Assembly (NCBI GenBank): GCA_027186245.1
Contig: CP114482.1
Location: 33,189,209 to 33,253,208 of the forward strand
DNA: 64,000 nt
Direction of reading: 5' to 3'
DNA from: Coriaria nepalensis
Taxonomy: Eukaryota; Streptophyta; Magnoliopsida; Cucurbitales; Coriariaceae
Shown here: positions 58,147 to 64,000 of the stretch, one piece after another
Layout: the number at the start of each line of letters is the position of its first letter
Position numbering within the stretch: the first letter of the stretch is position 1
Made by a program: the position numbers and the translations under genes
The notes under the pieces: model-generated
Told to the model about the DNA's origin: nothing
The model's input: only the letters and a program-made list of their open reading frames with translations
The model's database searches: none

Positions 58147-60468
58147 ATGTCGTCGAACAAGGAAAAGAGTAATGAGGTAGTGTGTGTTACCGGAGCCAGT
58201 GGCTGCATCGGATCTTGGGTGGTCCGCCTTCTTCTCCTCCGTGGCTACTCTGTTCATGCCACAGTCCAAGATATCAGTTTAGTTACAGTTTTACTGCATA
58301 TATAATTATTTCAATTAATTTATTTAATGAATTAAATAATATTTCTTGCTGATTACTATCCATGCAGAGGACGAAACTGAGACGAAGCATCTACAAGGTC
58401 TAGAAGGTGCAGATACACGCCTCCGTCTCTTCCAGATTGACCTTCTCGACTACGATTCAATCCTCGCTTCCGTTAATGGCTGCTCCGGTGTCTTCCACCT
58501 CGCCTGTCCCTGCACCGTAGATCGTGTTGAAGACCCTGAGGTTTTACTTTTCGCTCTTTTAACTTGAGAAATTCTTGAATGATCTTGTTTGGACTAGAGG
58601 CATAACCACTTAAGATGTAACCATAAGTAAATCATTTAACTTTTCTGACGCGTTTTCTACTTTGACCTTTTCACTTGATGTTTCTTCCTACCGAGGCTTC
58701 TCACCTACCTCCACGCAATGAATTTTTCAGCTAAAGTAGACTTGAATCTATATAAAATTCAATTGTACTGATAATTATTTCGGGAACTAAGATTTCACTC
58801 GGAAGAGGTGAGTTGATCATAACAAATAATTATTTGGGTAGTACTATAGCAATTTATTATAAAATACTTCATGATTAACAGATACTATAAACTATGATGA
58901 TCATATTTTAAGCTCTTTGATGTTTCACATTCAAGCTTTCAAAACAATTCTCTTATGACGTACAGAAGGAACTCTTGAAACCAGCTATCGATGGAACCAT
59001 TAATGTCTTGAAGGCAGCAAAGGAAGCTGGAGCTAGTCGCGTGGTGGTTACATCATCAATCTCTGCCATCACTCCTAACCTTCAGTGGCCAGCTGATGTT
59101 GTTATGGGAGAAGAATGCTGGGCTGATGTTGATTACTGCAAACAGAATGGAGTAAGGAATTTGGTATAAATTTGTTGAGCCATTCCCATGAAATCTGCTT
59201 GCATATGTTTAGTAAAAGAAATGATAGATAGAGCTCAACAATTACAAAATTTTGGCAATCCGTGATATATATTTTTGATTGTCTAAGAAATTTGAACTAT
59301 CAGAAAAAACTGCTACCAGAAGATTACCGAACCAACGTCATCGAATTCAATTAAAAGTTAAAATGCTTATAAGTCATTATACTTCTTGGAATATATCAAT
59401 AGTCGGGCATTATCTAAGCTTTAATTATATATGTATATTCATTGATTCATTTTGTTAGTTTATCTTAATCAAATTCCAGTTATGGTATCCTCTTTCGAAA
59501 ACTCTATCGGAAAAGGCTGCTTGGGAATTTGCAAAGGAGACAGGTTTGGACGTGGTTATGGTGAATCCCGGCTTCGTAATCGGTCCCGTTATTCCACCAA
59601 GACTCAATGCTAGCATGTTGATGCTCTTACGCCTTCTCCAAGGTATTTATTACTTGTAATTGCTTAGTTTGGCATAACATATTATTTTCCAACTGCAATC
59701 TGGTTAATTAAGATGTAACTTTGACTCTTACAGGGTGTACTGAGACATATAAGAACTTCTATATGGGACCTGTGCATTTTAAGGATGTAGCACTAGCGCA
59801 TATTTTGGTGTATGAGAACAAATCGGCAACGGGAAGGCATTTATGCGTTCAGTCTATATCTCATTATGGTGACTTTGTGGCGAAGCTTGCTCAAATTTAT
59901 CCTGAATATAATGTGCCAAGGTATCAAGTTTAATATAAGACCTTGATCATATTACTAATTTCTCCGATGGATTTAGTCATCTCCTTGCAATTAGTCTTAG
60001 TTTTAAGTTTTATCTTTAATAAATATTTGAGCCAAAATAACATCTCATTAGTTGATAATAACCTTCAACAAATCGTATTCAATTGAAGGTATTTTAGATT
60101 GGAAGTTTCACGCTTTTTTCCTTCATTCCAAAATTTAAGGTTCAAAGCTGTTAAATTTAGAGTTTGGTATAGTGAATTCTCTTAGGAACTGGAGACGGTT
60201 CGAGTCCTGTTATAGGGGCAGATGTTTCAGTCTTTCGACTATGATTTTATTTGTTTTTTTCAATGTTGATGTTCAGATTAATTAAGAGCGATCCATAATT
60301 GAACTATATTTGTTTTCATGTAGTTTGCCGAAGGAAACGCAACCTGGACTGCTCAGGGCAAAAAATGGAGCTAAGAAGCTGATGGACCTGGGTTTAAAAT
60401 TCATCCCGGAAGAAGAAATCATTAAGGATGCTGTTGAGAGCTTGAAGAGTAAGGGATTTATTTCTTGA
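58147..60468 (+). CDS. Cinnamoyl-CoA-reductase-like protein (extended SDR)
   Basis: Six exons: 58147-58276, 58368-58540, 58966-59151, 59480-59642, 59734-59920, 60324-60468; all GT-AG; 327 residues. The N-terminus has the Rossmann NADP motif [13 protein letters not shown] (Gly16, 19, 22). The catalytic Ser is in VVVTSS (131/132), and Tyr166 and Lys170 are in LWYPLSK. The C-terminal part has [15 protein letters not shown] and [19 protein letters not shown]. True lignin CCRs carry NWYCYGK at the active site; here it is GLWYPLSK. The protein is therefore a CCR-like reductase of unproven substrate, near the At5g58490/SNL6-type group, probably cytosolic and using NADPH. The first donor ATCA|GTTTAG is a weak match, but restores the expected VQDIKDETE reading. 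No defect is seen. Confidence 0.92.
60165..60207 (+). other. tRNA-like A and B boxes in intron 5 (possible SINE fossil)
   Basis: TGGTATAGTG at 60165-60174 resembles a pol III A box. GGTTCGAGTCC at 60197-60207 is a perfect B-box consensus, 32 bases downstream, a spacing normal for tRNA genes. The segment does not fold into a tRNA by eye. A T-rich run (60251-60259) follows. A tRNA-derived SINE fragment is one explanation, chance another. Confidence 0.3.
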
Positions 60469-61539
60469 AATAAGAATTTGGTATCTTAGCTTTATAGGCA
60501 TCCATCTATATCGTAAAGACTGTAAGAGTGTTAAGAACTGGTCACTCTTAAAACTTCTTATGTAAGGGATGAATTTTTTATCCTTTGCTAACTATTACAA
60601 AATACTCATCATAAATCGTAGTCTCCAGAAAGGATTTTTCATTTCGCATGCATATATCTACTAATGTGGTCTAATTTTAAGATCAAGGTTGAGAATATAT
60701 CTCATAATATCAGGACTACGGGTGGCAAAACGGGCGGCGCGGCATAGATCATGTTGGCCTATGCATGACAGGAGTTGGTGAGAGGCCATACTCGTGCTCG
60801 TGCTATAAGGGCGGAGCCACGTGGGGACTATTAGGGTTGTAGCTTGTACAGGCTTTTCTAGAAAAAAAAAATTATTAATTAGGGTAAATCTTAAGAATTT
60901 GAAAATTTTGGGTTGAAACTAGTATTTTCTTATATTTCGGGAAAAGTTCATAATATTAAAAAGAGCTAAAAGTTCAGGATTTAAAATAATTGACAAATTA
61001 GTTAGAACTCCAAAATTTCTAATAATAATTTATAACCCCTAAAACTTACTATTTACCAATTAAAACCCCAAAAAACATTCTTCCAACAATTTCTTTACCT
61101 TAAAATTTCTGATATTTTCTTAAAATCATTTTTCACACTATACCCTACAAGTAAAGTACCGCACACAATATATCATATGATTAGATGAAATCTTCTTCAC
61201 TATATTAATATATTTTTCAAACTCACTATTTCAGCTCAATAAATCAATTAAACTATAAAAATTCTTAATCTTAAGCTTAACTAGATATATTTAATATGAA
61301 ATATTATGATAATATATACTTTTATCATACCGTACGGGCTTTGCCTACGCAACCCCAATAATTTTCTATATTTATCATATTAGAAGTTTTAATTTAGTCC
61401 CTAGTTCCCCCACTAATTAAATAATAATTAGATGGTTTCATCTAATAAAACCTTTCGACATCAAAAGATCAAATAGAGGAAAATACAATGAAGCAATAAA
61501 ACAAAAAGAAATAATAAAAAATATAAATTAAACTATAAT
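60469..61539. other. Intergenic, no gene seen
   Basis: Downstream of the CCR-like gene. The part at 60720-60850 is unusually GC-rich for the region (GGGCGGCGCGGC, GGGCGGAGCCACGTGGGG), similar in style to the GC-rich edges near 38.0-38.65 kb. This suggests a non-autonomous repeat, not further resolved. Confidence 0.4.
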
Positions 61540-62360
61540 TTATCAACTAGGGTCTATGGATGGAAGTGTAAGTCTGCCGCCCTTCGCTTATCTAAAAGTA
61601 GAAGTCCACCTTTGAAAGGTGGGTTTCGGATATCCAGACTAACAAATACTACTACAAGATTATAGGTTATCTTTTTTGAAAAACTTTTCTTCAAATTCAG
61701 AAATTATGGTCACTTTTCTAATTTAAGAAAACAACTAGAGAACAAGAAGAGTAGAGAAAAGGAAAGCGATACATTGAGTATGTTTTCTCCTCCAATGGCC
61801 TTGATGGGCCACCACACCCTCATTGAAACCGCGCCGGAAAATTGCTGCCTCTTGTGGTGGTTTAAAGCTATCATCCGGCCACTAATAGTATCTCAACTCA
61901 TGAGATTAGAATTTTTGAAGGGGAATGGTTTGGGAGAAAAAATGTGACTCTCATCTCTTTCTCTCTCTAATGTGACCGGCCATGTCTGTTCTGGCAAACC
62001 CTAAGGCTCTTCAGTCCTTTGTATAAGAAACATAAGCCTTAGGCCCTAGGCTCAGTTCCCTTTAAACTTAATGCTTGGGTTTCCAGTTCGTTTTAATTTT
62101 TGATTTCCGAAAAATAGAAAACAAATGAAATTTTTTTAAATTAAAATCCAAATTTACTTATAATATATGTACTTCAATTTGTGCATTTTCACATAAACTC
62201 GATTAGGCCTATTAATATTTTAATAAGAACAATATACTATACATGTACTTCTAGCATACCCATATATTATACTTTCTTAGGATATCAACATATGATTTTT
62301 GTTCACAAAATTTTGCATATCAATATATATGATTTTTGTTCCCAAATAATATATATTTTG
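61540..62360 (-). repeat. Partial LTR-family copy C
   Basis: It shares with copies A and B, in the same order, a CTCTTTCTCTCT-rich leader and AAACCCTAAGGC (near 61960-62010), the ATTAGGCCTATTAATATTTTAAT segment (62203-62225) and the ACTTCTAGCATACC segment (62247-62260). Orientation is as copy A. The edges are not fixed. Confidence 0.35.
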
Positions 62361-62759
62361 TACTCGAGCATACTCATTTGAGAATTATTTTCACATTCTG
62401 TTTTCTTTTGTAGCCGTTTGGGTATTATTTTCAATTTTTAAAACTTAAAAATATGTTTTAAAATTTTTTTTTTAAAAGTTCTCTAACTGGGCAGAAGAGA
62501 TTACAATTTTATATTTTCATTTAATTATTTTCCCTTTTCAATTCCATAAAACAGCGAAGAAAAGCCATCCAACTATGTAAACTCGACTAAGAGAAAGAAA
62601 GGAAAAAAAACTCTACATATGGAAGCAAATTTACTCATGGATAATACATAACCCATATTTGGAAGTATTTATCTGTAAAACTTTTTCAGCATTTATCCTT
62701 TTGGTAATGACCATTTTCTATTTGGCCTCTAATACTGAATTATTTTTTCCGTAGACGTG

Positions 62760-62767
62760 TATATAAA
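62760..62767 (+). promoter_or_regulatory. TATA box of the zinc-finger gene
   Basis: TATATAAA, 90 bases upstream of the ATG at 62857, with no other ATG between it and the start. Confidence 0.6.
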
Positions 62768-62856
62768 CGTACGATGGGATTACGAGAATTCTCACTCCCA
62801 TTAGCTATTCTTAACTCTAATTATTTCCTTGCCTATTATTTCTTTTCCCCGCTTCC

Positions 62857-63891
62857 ATGGACAAGGTAATAATGGAGAATGCAAAGAACGATGGTGATGA
62901 CTGGTTCAACTTGACCGTCCCTTTAGGTCAAGAGTTTGAACTTCCAAAAATGTCAAACACTACCAACGTGTCTCCCTTGCTCCATAACTCACTTCATAAC
63001 TCTTTCCCTCAAATTGAAGTTAACCATGAAGCAATCTTTAATGCAAATATTCATTCTATCCCCCTCTCTATTTGCATTCCTTCAACTTTATCCAGAACAC
63101 AACACAAAATTCGCGAAAACTTATCTCACATCAACTCTCCTAGAAACTATGCCAATTTTTCTAGGACATCGTTAACTAGGCCACCTAGGCCACACATGTA
63201 CTATGATAATAGCCATTTGTTAGCTATGAGAGACCAAGTTCCTAGTACGCCGATTACTTTTAACAACACCTATAATATCAACCATTCCATGAAGAATCAA
63301 GTTACTCATTCCCAGGAAATCCCGGAAAGGTTTGCGTGTTTAGGGTTTCAGCCAATTAGTGGTTCTTGTCTAGATCCATGCCGCATGTCGATGAGGAACC
63401 CTGAAATTGTAGCTCGTCTTCCATTTCCAAATTCATTGCTCTTTGCAAGCCCAAATCAAACCATGGCCATGGATGATATCATCAATCTAGATCAAGCCCT
63501 AGGAAATCAAGAACATGATTTGAACGCAAAGAAAACTGATGCTGATGAAGTTGAAGAGGAAATCGAAAATGGACACAAATGTTATGTCTGTGAGATGTCA
63601 TTTCCTAATGGTAATGCTTTAGGAGGACATATGAGCTCTCATACAAAGAAAAGAAAGCTTGAAGGGATGAAAAAAGGTCGCATATATAGGCATGAGGATT
63701 CATCGTTTAACTACGTCGATAAGAAATTTGAGTATACTGATTATCTTTCAGGTCGAAACAATTACTTGTCTCCAAAATCTATCGACTTGACAGCTCTTGT
63801 TGGCGTAAGGGTTGAAAAATCGAAAGACAATCCGATTGCTTGTAGCTGCAATGAGGAAGATGCTGAATCGTATATTCCACCTAAAGTATAA
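62857..63891 (+). CDS. Single C2H2 zinc-finger protein, probable transcription factor
   Basis: Intronless, 344 residues, ATGG start context (CTTCCATGGAC). One C2H2 finger: Cys242-x2-Cys245-x12-His258-x3-His262, with the plant signature QALGGH present as NALGGH (Gln changed to Asn). A basic KKRKLEGMKKGR stretch follows directly and could be a nuclear signal. The N-terminal two thirds are Asn/Ser/Pro-rich and probably disordered. An acidic DADEVEEEIEN segment precedes the finger. Near the C-terminus SIDLTALVGV resembles an EAR-like repression motif only loosely. Plant proteins of this type act in the nucleus, but the subfamily is not clear. An alternative start at codon 6 (MENAKND) cannot be excluded. 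Confidence 0.8.
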   Translation: MDKVIMENAKNDGDDWFNLTVPLGQEFELPKMSNTTNVSPLLHNSLHNSFPQIEVNHEAIFNANIHSIPLSICIPSTLSRTQHKIRENLSHINSPRNYANFSRTSLTRPPRPHMYYDNSHLLAMRDQVPSTPITFNNTYNINHSMKNQVTHSQEIPERFACLGFQPISGSCLDPCRMSMRNPEIVARLPFPNSLLFASPNQTMAMDDIINLDQALGNQEHDLNAKKTDADEVEEEIENGHKCYVCEMSFPNGNALGGHMSSHTKKRKLEGMKKGRIYRHEDSSFNYVDKKFEYTDYLSGRNNYLSPKSIDLTALVGVRVEKSKDNPIACSCNEEDAESYIPPKV

Positions 63892-64000
63892 CAATTAGAT
63901 AACTATCGTGCTAGATCAAGATGCTAGATCAAATGTTATGTCTGTGATTAATGAAGTCATCGTGAGAAGAGAACTATTTTGATGCTTAATCCACAATTGA

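Noticed and set aside
58271..58367. AT-AG or AT-AC type intron 1 in the CCR-like gene
   Set aside because: Ending exon 1 at 58270 would need an AT donor. Ending at 58276 uses GT and restores the conserved residues, so a normal intron is the simpler reading.
60197..60207. A functional tRNA gene
   Set aside because: Only the A and B boxes are present. No acceptor stem or anticodon arm can be paired by eye.

Overview
The window is nuclear DNA of a flowering plant, most likely a eudicot. It is AT-rich, has GT-AG introns, and is largely made of decayed LTR retrotransposons and Mutator-like DNA. A cucurbit (Cucumis-like) origin is a guess. It rests on Ulp1/DUF1985-bearing Mutator-like relics and on the look of the host genes, and no search was possible. 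No operons, CRISPR arrays or rRNA genes are visible.

Host genes are few and far apart. The window opens on the last 46 codons of a probable membrane-protein gene (1-138, +). A two-exon small heat-shock protein gene ending in the peroxisomal signal SKL lies at 24904-25422 (-), with heat-shock elements upstream. A five-exon GT61-family glycosyltransferase gene lies at 39667-41579 (-) and carries two in-phase, mutually similar exons. A six-exon cinnamoyl-CoA-reductase-like gene lies at 58147-60468 (+), with seed-type RY motifs in its upstream region. An intronless gene for a single-finger C2H2 zinc-finger protein lies at 62857-63891 (+). A 55-codon ORF at 11625-11792 is only a candidate.

The rest is accessory. 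From 0.8 to 17 kb the DNA is old LTR material. It includes a Ty3/gypsy element (12706-16959, -) with two LTRs of very unequal length and almost no interior, and three clusters of an AGACCGAG-type degenerate repeat. From 18.7 to 30.2 kb there are two DUF1985/Ulp1-type relics bordered by arrays of short palindromes. One of them abuts a truncated Ty1/copia element (19553-23673, -). From 30.4 to 33 kb lies the 3' end of another copia element with a long LTR whose relatives occur at 7.8-10 kb and about 61.5-62.4 kb. From 45.8 to 53.2 kb is a stack: a gypsy-type 5' LTR with primer-binding site, then an old copia pol relic split by a younger complete copia element (47941-52912). The younger element has 427-bp LTRs and a perfect 5-bp target duplication TCAAT. 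Its polyprotein is broken by four stops, a 19-bp duplication and loss of a catalytic integrase Asp. From 53.2 to 57.4 kb lies a decayed MuDR-type transposase between a GTCGAC-rich tandem array and a roughly 790-bp degenerate telomere-like 7-mer array.

The host genes show no evident functional link to one another. They are isolated genes in a repeat-dominated interval. The most unusual structures are the palindrome and 7-mer arrays that border the Mutator-like relics, and the exon duplication in the GT61 gene.
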